Source: Conexibacter sp. CPCC 205762 (GTDB taxonomy: Bacteria; Actinomycetota; Thermoleophilia; Solirubrobacterales; Solirubrobacteraceae). Taken from it: DNA of 64,000 nt. Location of the stretch: assembly GCF_030646155.1 (NCBI RefSeq), contig NZ_JAUTDN010000019.1:1-64000 (forward strand), given 5' to 3'. The translations under genes and the position numbers were made by a program. The notes beneath the pieces were generated by a model. The model made no database searches. It was not told where the DNA came from and saw only the letters and a program-made list of their open reading frames with translations. Shown one piece after another: positions 24,601 to 33,301 of this stretch (positions are counted from its first letter, which is position 1; every line of letters begins with the position of its first letter).

Positions 24601-26055
24601 GTGACCACCGAAGCCGCTCTCACCGCTGCCGAAGCACCGCCAGACGCCGACGCCGGCCATCCGAAGCGCTGGTGGATCCTCGTCGTCGTCCTGCTGGTCG
24701 AGTGCATGGACCTGCTCGACGGCACGATCGTCAACGTCGCCGCGCCCTCGATCAGCTCCGAGCTGCACGCCTCCTCGACCGCGCTGCAGTGGATCGTCGG
24801 CGGCTACGCGCTCGCGCTCGCCGTCGGGCTCGTGCTCGGCGGCCGGCTCGGCGACCTCTACGGCCGCCGGCACCTCTTCATCGCCGGCACGATCGGCTTC
24901 ACCGTCTGCTCGCTGCTGTGCGGGATCGCGCCGAGCACCGGCGTGCTGATCGCCTTCCGCCTGCTGCAGGGCCTCGCCGCCGCGATGATGATCCCGCAGG
25001 GCTTCGGCATCATCCGCTCGGCCTTCTCGACCGCGGAGCTGCCGAAGGCGTTCGGCCTCTTCGGCCCCGTCATCGGCCTCTCCGCCGTGCTCGGCCCGAT
25101 CGTCGGCGGCGTGCTCGTCGACGCCGACCTGTTCGGCACCGGCTGGCGGCTGATCTTCCTCGTCAACCTGCCGCTCGGGATCGCAGCCGTCGCCGGCGCG
25201 ATCGCGCTGCTGCCGGAGTCGCGCACGCCCGGCGTGAGCAGACTGGACGGCGTCGGCGCGGTGCTCGTCGCGGCCGCCGTCGGGCTGCTGATCTACCCGC
25301 TGATCCAGGGCCGCGAGCTCGACTGGCCGGCGTGGACGTTCGTGATGATGGCCGCCGGCGGCGTGCTGTTCGCCGTCTTCGGCTGGCACGAGCGCGCGCG
25401 TGAGCGCGCCGGCCGCGACCCGCTCGTCACGACGAGCATCTTCTCCAAGCGCGCCTACGTCAGCGGCGCCTTCGTGCTGCTGCTGTTCTTCGCCGGGATG
25501 ATGGGCCTGATGCTCGTGCTGACGCTCTACCTGCAGCTCGGGCTCGGCTTCAGCGCGATCCACGCCGGCCTCACGCTCGTGCCGCAGTCGCTCGGGATGG
25601 CGGTCGGCGCCGGCCTCGGCGGCGCGCTGCTGGCACCGCGCTTCGGCCGTCACACGCTCCACCTCGGCCTGCTCGTGATGGCGATCGGGATGGTCGCGCT
25701 GCTGCTGGTCGTCAACCACAACGGGCTCGACGTCACGACGTTCCAGCTGGCCGGCCCGCAGCTGGTCGCCGGCCTCGGCATCGGCCTCGTCGTCGCGCCG
25801 CTCTTCAGCCTCGTGCTCGCCGCCGTCGGCGACGAGGAGGTCGGCTCGGCCTCGGGCGTGCTGAACGCGACCCAGCAGCTCGGCGCGGCCGTCGGCATCG
25901 CCGTGATCGGCACCGTCTTCTTCACCGTGCTCGGCGATCGCGGCTTCACCGCCGCCTTCGAGCGGGTCGTCTGGTGGGTGCTGGCGCTGACCGCGGCCGC
26001 CGCCGTGCTCGCGCTGTTCCTGCCGATGGAGCCGCGCGAGGAGGAGGTCCACTGA
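24601..26055 (+). CDS. MFS drug exporter, DHA2 (EmrB/QacA) family
   Basis: A 484-residue transporter with about 14 membrane helices. DHA2 landmarks are LVECMDLLDGTIVNVAAPSI (motif D1 in TM1), LGGRLGDLYGRRHLF (motif A, loop 2-3) and GVLNATQQLGAAVGIAVIGT near the end. It should export cationic or amphipathic compounds by proton antiport. GTG 24601 was chosen because the upstream in-frame GTG 24577 falls inside an operator palindrome. It is probably repressed by the divergent TetR protein; the esterase in the TetR operon may act on the same compound. Confidence 0.92.
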   Translation: MTTEAALTAAEAPPDADAGHPKRWWILVVVLLVECMDLLDGTIVNVAAPSISSELHASSTALQWIVGGYALALAVGLVLGGRLGDLYGRRHLFIAGTIGFTVCSLLCGIAPSTGVLIAFRLLQGLAAAMMIPQGFGIIRSAFSTAELPKAFGLFGPVIGLSAVLGPIVGGVLVDADLFGTGWRLIFLVNLPLGIAAVAGAIALLPESRTPGVSRLDGVGAVLVAAAVGLLIYPLIQGRELDWPAWTFVMMAAGGVLFAVFGWHERARERAGRDPLVTTSIFSKRAYVSGAFVLLLFFAGMMGLMLVLTLYLQLGLGFSAIHAGLTLVPQSLGMAVGAGLGGALLAPRFGRHTLHLGLLVMAIGMVALLLVVNHNGLDVTTFQLAGPQLVAGLGIGLVVAPLFSLVLAAVGDEEVGSASGVLNATQQLGAAVGIAVIGTVFFTVLGDRGFTAAFERVVWWVLALTAAAAVLALFLPMEPREEEVH

Positions 26056-26081
26056 GGCACGCGCGGCGATAGGCTGCTGGC

Positions 26082-26879
26082 ATGGCCGAGGAGCAGCAGA
26101 GACTGTCGAGCATGAAGGCGCAGGTCTACAAGGACTCGCGCGAGAAGGACTACTTCGACAAGTTCCACCAGCGCGCCCGCACGACCGACCCGAACTGGGT
26201 CTACGAGGTCGTGCGGATGCTGACCGTGATGTGGGGGCTGAGCGCCTTCCGCATGCGCGGCTACCACTCCGAGCGGGTGCCGAACGAGGGCGCGGTGATC
26301 CTCGCCCCCAATCACGCCTCGTTCATGGACCACTTCTTCGTCGGCGCCTTCATCCGCCGCCGCGTCCGCTTCATGGCCAAGTCGCAGCTGTTCAAGCCGC
26401 CGGGCCAGTGGGTCTTCTCGCCGGGCGGCGTCTTCCCGGTCCGCCGCGGCGCCTTCGACGAGGACGCGTTCGAGACGACGTACTCGATCCTCGAGCGCAG
26501 AGGCACGCTCGTGATGTACTGCGAGGGCGGCCGCTCGCGCGACGGCAAGGTCAGCGACCGCGCCCGCCCCGGCATCGGGCGGATCGCGCTGCAGTCGGGC
26601 GCGCCGGTCGTGCCGGCCGCGATCTACGGCTCGGTGCGGGTGCGCAACTGGAAGAAGCTGCAGTTCCCGAAGGTGCTGGTGCTGTACGGCGAGCCGATCC
26701 GCTGGGAGGTCGTCGAGAGACCGACGCGCGAGCAGCAGCAGGAGGTCGCCGACGCGATCCTCGTGGAGATCAAGGCGCTCTACGCGGAGCTGGAGCAGCT
26801 GGGGCCCAAGGGCGTCAACGCGAAGGCGAAGTCCGAGCGCCGCGCCGCCGCGGTGCGGACGGTCAAGCCGGCGCTCTGA
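26082..26879 (+). CDS. 1-acyl-sn-glycerol-3-phosphate acyltransferase family protein
   Basis: A 265-residue PlsC-type acyltransferase. The catalytic HX4D motif is in LAPNHASFMDHFFVGAF (about res 78-82) and the acceptor-phosphate motif in MYCEGGRSRDGKVS (about 145). It transfers acyl groups to a glycerophosphate or related acceptor in phospholipid synthesis. No strong transmembrane helix is seen, only a moderately hydrophobic segment around VRMLTVMWGLSAF. It follows the MFS gene by 26 bp and may be read from it, though the functions do not suggest a link. Confidence 0.88.
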   Translation: MAEEQQRLSSMKAQVYKDSREKDYFDKFHQRARTTDPNWVYEVVRMLTVMWGLSAFRMRGYHSERVPNEGAVILAPNHASFMDHFFVGAFIRRRVRFMAKSQLFKPPGQWVFSPGGVFPVRRGAFDEDAFETTYSILERRGTLVMYCEGGRSRDGKVSDRARPGIGRIALQSGAPVVPAAIYGSVRVRNWKKLQFPKVLVLYGEPIRWEVVERPTREQQQEVADAILVEIKALYAELEQLGPKGVNAKAKSERRAAAVRTVKPAL

Positions 26880-26889
26880 AGCACCAGCC

Positions 26890-27786
26890 TCACTCGTAGA
26901 CGGGGTCGAGCGCCTGCCACGCCGGCCCGTCGTGGCCCGGGATCACGAGCGCGCCGGGCGTCTGCTCGAGGAAGCGCTCGATCTCGCGCAGCGAACGGCG
27001 GAAGCGGTGCTCGTCCTCCCACGCCAGCGGCAGATCGCCGTCGAGCGTGCCGCGCGTGTAGAGCGCGTCGCCGGCCAGCAGCGCCTCGCGCTCGCGCAGC
27101 CGCAGCAGCACCGACTGGTGGCCGCGCGTGTGGCCGGGCGTCGACAGCAGCCGCACCGACCCGTCGCCGAACAGGTCGAAGCTCGCGCCGAAGCTGGCGA
27201 ACGAGTCGACCGAGGCGGCCTCGTAGTCGATCGTGCGCCAGTCGAAGGCGTGATCGAACTGGCGCGAGTGGTAGCCCTCGCGCCAGCCGCCCTCGCAGGC
27301 GGCGCTCCACTCGCGCGCGTCGACGACGAAGGTCGCCGCCGGCAGCTGCTCGACCCCGCTGGCGTGGTCGACGTGGAGGTGCGTCATCACGACCGTGCGG
27401 ACGTCGGCAGGCGCGATCCCGCGCCGCTCGAGCTGCTCCGTGACCGCCTGCTCGCGTGTCACTCTGGGGCGGTAGAGCAGCTTCGCGTTGCGGCCCATGT
27501 TCGGCGCCGGCCCGTCGACGAGCGCGGGGTGGAGGCCGGTGTCGACCAGCAGCGGCCCGGCGCTCGGATGCTCGACGAGGAAGGCGGGGACCGGCAGCCA
27601 GATCCAGTCGCCGCGGCCGCCGAGCGTCGCGCCGAGCAGGCCGAGCAACCCGCCGCGGCGGCGTCTGACCCACTCCGGCGGCGCGAGCAGCTCGCCGGTC
27701 AGCAGCGGCGTCAGCCGCACGCTCGCGCCTTCGCGCCCGCCCGGCAGCGCGTGCGTCAGCGGCTTGCACTCGGTCATCACGGCCAT
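26890..27786 (-). CDS. Metallo-beta-lactamase fold hydrolase (lactonase-like)
   Basis: A 298-residue MBL-fold protein with two-metal-site motifs: MTHLHVDHASG (HxHxDH), STPGHTRGH (His), GDALYTRG (bridging Asp) and IPGHDGPAW (last His). The order and spacing resemble AHL lactonases such as AiiA and related hydrolases. ATG 27786 gives MAVMTECKPL; a longer frame to 27813 lacks support. The protein has no signal peptide and is probably cytoplasmic. The substrate could be a lactone, an acyl-glutathione-like thioester or another ester. It is divergent from the SDR-like gene. Confidence 0.85.
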   Translation of the reverse strand: MAVMTECKPLTHALPGGREGASVRLTPLLTGELLAPPEWVRRRRGGLLGLLGATLGGRGDWIWLPVPAFLVEHPSAGPLLVDTGLHPALVDGPAPNMGRNAKLLYRPRVTREQAVTEQLERRGIAPADVRTVVMTHLHVDHASGVEQLPAATFVVDAREWSAACEGGWREGYHSRQFDHAFDWRTIDYEAASVDSFASFGASFDLFGDGSVRLLSTPGHTRGHQSVLLRLREREALLAGDALYTRGTLDGDLPLAWEDEHRFRRSLREIERFLEQTPGALVIPGHDGPAWQALDPVYE

Positions 27787-27827
27787 CTGGCGCGAGCCTA
27801 CCCGCCGACGCACTACTCTCGCGCGGG

Positions 27828-28409
27828 ATGGAGCTGCTTCGTCCCGGCCTGCTCGACGGCTACGTGATCGCGCTCGGCGCCGGCCCGTTCGCGCCGCCGC
27901 TGGCCGCGCTCGGCGCGATCCCCGAGACGCTGCCCGACAGCTGTGCCGAGGACGAGGCCGACGCGCACGCGCGCGCCGCGCTGGTCGCCCACGGCGAGCT
28001 GCACACGCTCGTGCTCGACCTGCGGCCGGCCTTCGGCAGCGGCGGCCACGAGGGGTTGCGGCGGGCGCTCGACGGCGCCTGGGTGACGATCCGCGCCGTC
28101 GCCGTCGCCGCCTGGATCGAGCCGGGCAGGCCGGGCCGCGTGCTGCTGGTCGCGCCGCCGCCGAGCGCCGAGGATCCCGCCGCCGAGGGCCTCCGCGCCG
28201 CCGCCGAGAACGTCGCCCGCACGCTCTCGATCGAGTGGGCGCGCCACGGCGTCACGACGGTCGCGATCACCCCCGGCGCGCGCACCGGCGACGGCGAGCT
28301 GGCGACGCTGGTCGCCTACCTCGCCTCGCCGGCCGGCGACTACTTCTCGGGCGCGCGGCTGTCGCTGGGCGAGTCGGGCGCGGTCGCCGAGACGCCCTCG
28401 GCCGGCTGA
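27828..28409 (+). CDS. Degenerate short-chain dehydrogenase-like protein lacking the cofactor motif
   Basis: A 193-residue protein. The C-terminal half matches the end of an SDR: AAENVARTLSIEWARHGV, TTVAITPGARTGDGEL and LVAYLASPAGDYFSGARLSL, corresponding to helix alpha-5 to the C-terminus of FabG-like enzymes. The N-terminal half lacks the TGxxxGxG cofactor loop and the YxxxK catalytic pair is not evident. It is therefore probably not a functional oxidoreductase; it could be a structural or regulatory relative. Its last 70 bp overlap the 3' end of the convergent cation transporter gene. Confidence 0.7.
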   Translation: MELLRPGLLDGYVIALGAGPFAPPLAALGAIPETLPDSCAEDEADAHARAALVAHGELHTLVLDLRPAFGSGGHEGLRRALDGAWVTIRAVAVAAWIEPGRPGRVLLVAPPPSAEDPAAEGLRAAAENVARTLSIEWARHGVTTVAITPGARTGDGELATLVAYLASPAGDYFSGARLSLGESGAVAETPSAG

Positions 28410-29329
28410 CCGGCGCCGAGCGGGGCGATCTGCAGCGGCCCCTGCTCGTGGTCGAGCTGGAGCGTCGTGTGGTGGAGGCCGAACTGCTCGTCCAGCTCCG
28501 CGGCGAGCGCGAGCCGCAGCTCGTGCAGGTCGAGGCCCTTCTTGGCGACGACGTGGGCCGACAGCGCCGGGAAGCCCGAGGTGACCTCCCAGACGTGCAG
28601 GTCGTGGACCTCGACGACGCCCTCGTGCCTGGCCAGCGTCATCCCGATCTGCTCGGGGTCGAAGCCCTCCGGCGCCGCTTCGAGGAAGACGCGCGCGCTC
28701 GCCTTCACGAGCCCGTAGCCGGCGATGAACATGGAGCCGGCGACGAGCAGCGAGGCGATCGGGTCGGCCCGCTCGAAGCCGGTCAGCAGGATGACCGCGC
28801 CGGCGATCGCGGTCGCGATGAAGGCGTAGAGGTCGGTCAGGATGTGCTGGAAGGAGCCCTCGACGTTGAGGCTCTCGCGGTTGGCGCGCGCCAGCACCCA
28901 GGTCGCGGCGAGGTTGACGAAGATGCCGAGCACGGCGACGGCGAGCACCAGCCCGCCCTCGACCTCGGGCGGGTCGACCAGCCGCCGGATCGCCTCGAAG
29001 GTGATCCAGGAGCCGAGCAGCAGCAGCGTGACGCCGTTGGCCTGCGCGCTGAGGATCTCGACGCGGCCGAAGCCATACGTCATCGATCCTCTCGCCGGCC
29101 GTCTGGCGATCCGCAGCGCCAGCAGCGAGAGCGCGAGCGCGGCCGCGTCGGTCAGCATGTGGGCTGCGTCCGACAGCAGCGCGAGCGACGACGCGATCAC
29201 GCCGACGGTCACCTCGACGCACATGAACGCGAGGATCAGGGTGAGCGCCGTCTTGAGCGCGCGGGCGTCCGTGACGCCGCTTCCGTGCGCATGGCCGTGG
29301 CCGTGCGAATGTCCGTTGTCGTGGGCCAT
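28340..29329 (-). CDS. Cation diffusion facilitator (zinc-type CDF) transporter
   Basis: A 329-residue CDF antiporter exporting Zn2+/Cd2+/Co2+. It begins with a His-rich metal-binding leader (HDNGHSHGHGHAHGSG), then six membrane helices. The transport site has HxxxD in LLSDAAHMLTDAAAL (TM2) and GSFQHILTDLYAF (TM5). The cytoplasmic C-terminal domain has VHDLHVWEVTSGFPALSAHV. The sequence is of the CzcD/ZitB type. ATG 29329 begins the His-rich leader. The tail (SATAPDSPSDSRAPEK) extends past the usual end and overlaps the degenerate SDR gene. Confidence 0.93.
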   Translation of the reverse strand: MAHDNGHSHGHGHAHGSGVTDARALKTALTLILAFMCVEVTVGVIASSLALLSDAAHMLTDAAALALSLLALRIARRPARGSMTYGFGRVEILSAQANGVTLLLLGSWITFEAIRRLVDPPEVEGGLVLAVAVLGIFVNLAATWVLARANRESLNVEGSFQHILTDLYAFIATAIAGAVILLTGFERADPIASLLVAGSMFIAGYGLVKASARVFLEAAPEGFDPEQIGMTLARHEGVVEVHDLHVWEVTSGFPALSAHVVAKKGLDLHELRLALAAELDEQFGLHHTTLQLDHEQGPLQIAPLGAGQPAEGVSATAPDSPSDSRAPEK

Positions 29330-29404
29330 CGGCGCACATCGTACGCGTCCGCGCGTAGCGCACGAGAGCGCGTTCTGCGCCCTCGCCCCGTATCGTTGGG
29401 GTGA

Positions 29405-29926
29405 ATGAACGAGAACCTGCTCCACTGCCTTGTCGAGATTCCGAAAGGCAGCCGAAACAAGTACGAGTGGGACGAAGAGCTGGGCGCGATCAAGTTCGAC
29501 CGCTTCCTCTTCTCCTCCGTGGTCTACCCGACCGACTACGGCTTCGTGCCGGAGACGCTCGGCGAGGACGGCGATCCGCTCGACGCGATGGTGTGCGTCT
29601 CGGAGCCGACCTTCCCGGGTTGCGTCATTCCCGTCAAGCCGATCGCGCTGTTCAAGATGCGCGACGACAAGGGCATCGACGACAAGGTGCTGTGCGTTCC
29701 GCTCGACGATCCAAACTGGAACTGGATGAACGAGCTGGACGACCTCTCGCTGCCGCTGCGCGACGAGATCTCGCACTTCTTCTCGATCTACAAGACGCCC
29801 GAGGGCAAGGTCGTCAAGGTCGACGGCTGGTTCCCGAAGGACGCCGCGATCGAGGTCATCCGCGAGTCGCACGAGCGGTGGAGAAAGCAGCAGGACAAGC
29901 GCGCCAAGGCGCTCGAGAAGGGTTGA
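29405..29926 (+). CDS. ppa: Inorganic pyrophosphatase, family I
   Basis: A 173-residue soluble pyrophosphatase that hydrolyses PPi to two phosphates with Mg2+, driving biosynthetic reactions. The signature EDGDPLDAMV (about res 53-62) holds three metal-binding Asp residues. IPKGSRNKYEW, YPTDYGFVPETL and KVDGWFPKDAA are the other active-site strands. Length is typical for prokaryotic hexameric enzymes. Start ATG 29405; the next gene begins 7 bp after the stop and is probably cotranscribed. Confidence 0.97.
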   Translation: MNENLLHCLVEIPKGSRNKYEWDEELGAIKFDRFLFSSVVYPTDYGFVPETLGEDGDPLDAMVCVSEPTFPGCVIPVKPIALFKMRDDKGIDDKVLCVPLDDPNWNWMNELDDLSLPLRDEISHFFSIYKTPEGKVVKVDGWFPKDAAIEVIRESHERWRKQQDKRAKALEKG

Positions 29927-29933
29927 TCCCCCG

Positions 29934-31031
29934 GTGACGACGGGGAACGACACGCTCGCGGAGCTGCGAGCCCAGTTCCCCGTCGTGCAGCGTCTCGCCT
30001 ACCTGAACGCCGGCACGAACGGGCCGATCGCGACCGCCGCCGCCGACGCGGTGGCAGCGCAGCAGCAGCGCGAGACGGAGGAGGGCCGCGGCGGGATGCC
30101 GTTCTTCCTCGCCTACCAGGAGCAGGCCGACCGGCTCCGCGCCGGCTATGCCGCCTACCTCCACGCGACGCCGGAGGAGGTCGCGCTGACGACCTCGACG
30201 ACCGACGGCGTCAGCCGCATCCTGCTGGCGCTCAACCTCGGCGCCGGCGACGAGATCCTCACCAGCGACGAGGAGCACCCGGGCGTCTACGGGCCGCTCG
30301 TCGCCCAGCGCGCCCGCGGCGTCAGCGTCCGCACGGCGCCGTTCGCCTCGCTCGCGGAGGCGATCGCGCCCGCGACGAAGCTCGTCGTCGCCTCCCACGT
30401 CAGCTGGCGCTCCGGCGCCTACGCGCCGATCGCGGCGCTGGCGGCGGCCGAGCCGCTGCTGCTGCTCGACGGCGCCCAGGGCGTCGGCGCGGTGCCGACC
30501 GACGTGCACGCGCTCGGCGCCGACTTCTACGCCGGCGCCGGCCAGAAGTGGCTCTGCGGCCCGACCGGCACCGGGATGCTGTGGATCCACCCGCGCGTGC
30601 GCGAGCGGCTGGCGGTCCCGAGCCCCGGCTACCTCAACCTCGCCGACGCGGGCGCCGGCCTCGACGCCGTCCCGCGCGAGGACGCGCAGGCGTTCGACAC
30701 GCCGTCGCTCTCCTCGACCGGCATCGTCCACGCCGTCGCGATGCTCGACCTGTTCGCCGCAAGCGGCTGGGACGCGATCCACGCGCGCGCCCACGACCTC
30801 GCCGAGCTGGCGGTCGCGCAGCTGCGCGAGCGCGGCCGCGAGGTGCTCGCGCGCGATCGCACGACGCTCGTCACCTGGCGCGAGGCGGGCGCGCCGGAGC
30901 AGACGGAGAAGCTGCTGGAGGCGGGCGTCGTCGTCCGCCACCTGCCCGACGAGGACGTCCTGCGGGCGTCGTTCGGCGGCTGGAGCAGCGAGCAGGACCT
31001 CGAGCGGCTGCTCGACGCCCTGCCCGCCTGA
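29934..31031 (+). CDS. Class V aminotransferase (cysteine desulfurase/epimerase-like PLP enzyme)
   Basis: A 365-residue fold type I PLP enzyme. Features are YLNAGTNGPI at the N-terminus, TTSTTDGVSRIL (cofactor phosphate), LLLDGAQGVGAVPTD (Asp pairing with the PLP ring) and the Schiff-base Lys in GAGQKWLCGPTGTGML (about res 204). The sequence resembles isopenicillin N epimerase-like and selenocysteine-lyase-like members. A catalytic loop Cys as in SufS is not evident, so sulfur mobilisation is doubtful. GTG start at 29934. Substrate unassigned. Confidence 0.88.
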   Translation: MTTGNDTLAELRAQFPVVQRLAYLNAGTNGPIATAAADAVAAQQQRETEEGRGGMPFFLAYQEQADRLRAGYAAYLHATPEEVALTTSTTDGVSRILLALNLGAGDEILTSDEEHPGVYGPLVAQRARGVSVRTAPFASLAEAIAPATKLVVASHVSWRSGAYAPIAALAAAEPLLLLDGAQGVGAVPTDVHALGADFYAGAGQKWLCGPTGTGMLWIHPRVRERLAVPSPGYLNLADAGAGLDAVPREDAQAFDTPSLSSTGIVHAVAMLDLFAASGWDAIHARAHDLAELAVAQLRERGREVLARDRTTLVTWREAGAPEQTEKLLEAGVVVRHLPDEDVLRASFGGWSSEQDLERLLDALPA

Positions 31032-31060
31032 GCGGGAGACGGCAGCAGCCGATCTCCCGC
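31032..31060. terminator. Bidirectional hairpin between convergent genes
   Basis: GCGGGAGA (31032-31039) and TCTCCCGC (31053-31060) form a perfect 8-bp stem right after the aminotransferase stop and 27 bp past the convergent RCC1 gene's stop. Confidence 0.65.
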
Positions 31061-31087
31061 CGCGGTCGGCGTCCGCCGATCGCGCGC

Positions 31088-33286
31088 TCAGCTCGCCGCG
31101 CGCAGCTTCGCCGTGACGGTCCGCACGAGCCGCTGTCTGTCGACGCGGACGACGATCCGCAGCCTGACGCGCACCGACCTGCCGTCGCCGAGCCGTCGCA
31201 GCGCGCGGGCGGCGGTGCCGGTCGCGCGGACTCGCACCGGCACGACGCCGGCCTTCGAGCGGCTGCCGACGCGCACCTGCAGCAGATGGCGGCGATCGCC
31301 GATCCGGACCGCGACCGTGCGCGCGGCGGCGACCGCGCAGGTGCCGGCTCCGGCGGCGCAGCGCACGCGCGCGACGATCGCCGTGCCATCGCGACCGAGC
31401 CGCGCCCTGGCGACCGCCGCGACCGTCGTCTGCCGCACGTCCGGTCTCCCGCTCGGCGCCGGGGCGGCGACGGGCGGAAGCGGCGCCGGCTGGTCGAGCG
31501 CCGGCGGGTCGACCGCCGGCGGGGTGACGACGGGCGGATCGAGCGGCGGGTCGACCGGCGGCTCCACGGCAACGATCGCGATCGCCGCGACCGCGCTGTC
31601 GTCGCTCGCGTCGCCGTCTCGGTGCCAGGCGGTCGGGAGGCTCTCGAGCGTCGCCTCAAGCCGCCCCGCGCCAGGCGCCCCGGCGCGCACCGGGAGCCGG
31701 CGCTCGACCTGCTCGCCGGGAGCGAGCGGCGCGATCTCCCAGCCGCCGGGACCGTCGTCGGCGAGCGCGAGCCCGCCGATCGCGGCCAGCGTGACGCGCG
31801 CCGGGCCGGCGCGATCGGGGCCGTGGTTGACGATCGTGACGGTCGCGGTCGCCTGCTCGCCGGCGGTCAGCTGCGCGCGGTCGCTCGTGACCGTCAGCGC
31901 GAGGTTCGCGCGCGCCCACGTGACGACGTCGCCGAGCCCGGCGAGCGGCCCCTCGGAGGCCGGCTCGTCGTCGCCGACCTTGATCGTGTCGGCGGTGCCG
32001 AGACGGCCGTCGTCGCCGGTGCCCCAGCAGCGCACGCCGCCGTCGTCGAGCACGGCGCAGGTGTGACCGGAGCCGGGCGTCACGGCGACGGCGGTGCGGC
32101 CGGCGCCGAGCGCGACCGCGGGCGCGCTGGAGGGCAGCTCGTCGTCGCCGAGGTTGGCGACCGTGCCGAGACCCAGCTGACCGTCGTTGTTGCGGCCCCA
32201 GCAGCGCATTTCGCCGTTCTCCAGCAGCGCGCAGACGTGGTAGCGGCCGCTGTTGACCGCGACCGCTCTGCCCCCGAGCGCGACCGCCGGCAGCGAGCCC
32301 GGCGCCTCTCTCGCGCCGCGCGTGACCTTGTCGCCGAGCCCGAGCTGCCCGTAGGCGTTGGAGCCCCAGCAGCGCACGTCGCCGTTCTCGATCAGCGCGC
32401 AGGTGAAGAAGTTGCTGGCGGAGACGGCGGTCGCTCTGGCGCCGCCGAGGTCGACCGGCAGCGGCACCTCACCGGCCTGGTCGCCGATGCGGACGTCGTC
32501 GCCGCTGTTGCGGCCGATGCCGAGCTGGCCGGAGTCGTTGGCGCCCCAGCACCGCACCTCGCCGTCGTCGAGCAGCGCGCAGGCGTGCGTGATGCCGGCC
32601 GAGACGGCGACTGCGGGCCGCGGCAGCGGGACCGGCGGCACGTCGGCCGGCGCCTCGTCGTCGCCGACGTGAGCGGTGCCGCCCTGGCCGGTGGCGCCCT
32701 GCGTGCCGGCGCCGAAGCAGCGGACCGCGCCGTCGGCGGCCATGATCGCGCACGTCACCTGGGTCCCGCTCGAGATCGCGCGCGCGGGACCGCCGAGCAG
32801 CGCGGGCCCGGCTGCGGCGGGCGTCTGCTCGACGCCGAACGTCGCCGCCGCGCTGCCGCGCCCGGTCAGCCCCCACTGGTTGTTGCCGAAGCAGTTGACG
32901 TCGCCGTTCTCCAGCAGCGCGCAGGTCGTCGTGCCGCCGGCCGAGACCGACGCGACGGGGCCGCCGACGTCGACGGCGGGAACCGACGACGGCAGCTCGT
33001 CGTCGCCGAGCGCGGAGGCGCCGCCGGGGCCGAGCCCGAGCGCGCCGGTCGGGCCGGCGGCGGTCGCGTTGGCGCCCCAGCAGCGCAGCGCGCCGCCGCG
33101 CACGATCGCGCAGGTGTGGTTGGTGCCGGCGTCGATCAGGCCGGCGGCGGCGCTGCCGCTGCCCGATCCGCCGCTGCTCGCGGGAGCGCTGGAGCTCTCC
33201 GCGAGCGCGCCGGCCGGTGCAGCGAGCGCCGTGGCCGCGCAGGCGAGGACGAGGGCGCCGAGACGGCGGCCCGAGATGCGATGCAC
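31088..33286 (-). CDS. Secreted RCC1-repeat (beta-propeller) protein with CARDB-like domain
   Basis: A 732-residue exported protein. After a signal peptide (LGALVLACAATALAAPAGAL) come about seven RCC1 repeats (res 45-430), each with the pattern CALLENGDVRCWGxNxxGQLG, which fold into a seven-bladed propeller. Paired cysteines in each blade probably form disulfides outside the cell. Residues about 435-560 contain a CARDB-like adhesion domain (TVTIVNHGPDRAGPARVTLA). A Pro-rich linker (PPVDPPLDPPVVTPP) and a basic beta tail follow. It is the second gene of an operon behind the RTX-type gene (15-bp gap) and probably acts at the cell surface. Confidence 0.88.
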   Translation of the reverse strand: MHRISGRRLGALVLACAATALAAPAGALAESSSAPASSGGSGSGSAAAGLIDAGTNHTCAIVRGGALRCWGANATAAGPTGALGLGPGGASALGDDELPSSVPAVDVGGPVASVSAGGTTTCALLENGDVNCFGNNQWGLTGRGSAAATFGVEQTPAAAGPALLGGPARAISSGTQVTCAIMAADGAVRCFGAGTQGATGQGGTAHVGDDEAPADVPPVPLPRPAVAVSAGITHACALLDDGEVRCWGANDSGQLGIGRNSGDDVRIGDQAGEVPLPVDLGGARATAVSASNFFTCALIENGDVRCWGSNAYGQLGLGDKVTRGAREAPGSLPAVALGGRAVAVNSGRYHVCALLENGEMRCWGRNNDGQLGLGTVANLGDDELPSSAPAVALGAGRTAVAVTPGSGHTCAVLDDGGVRCWGTGDDGRLGTADTIKVGDDEPASEGPLAGLGDVVTWARANLALTVTSDRAQLTAGEQATATVTIVNHGPDRAGPARVTLAAIGGLALADDGPGGWEIAPLAPGEQVERRLPVRAGAPGAGRLEATLESLPTAWHRDGDASDDSAVAAIAIVAVEPPVDPPLDPPVVTPPAVDPPALDQPAPLPPVAAPAPSGRPDVRQTTVAAVARARLGRDGTAIVARVRCAAGAGTCAVAAARTVAVRIGDRRHLLQVRVGSRSKAGVVPVRVRATGTAARALRRLGDGRSVRVRLRIVVRVDRQRLVRTVTAKLRAAS

Positions 33287-33301
33287 TGGCTTCTCCTGGT
33301 T

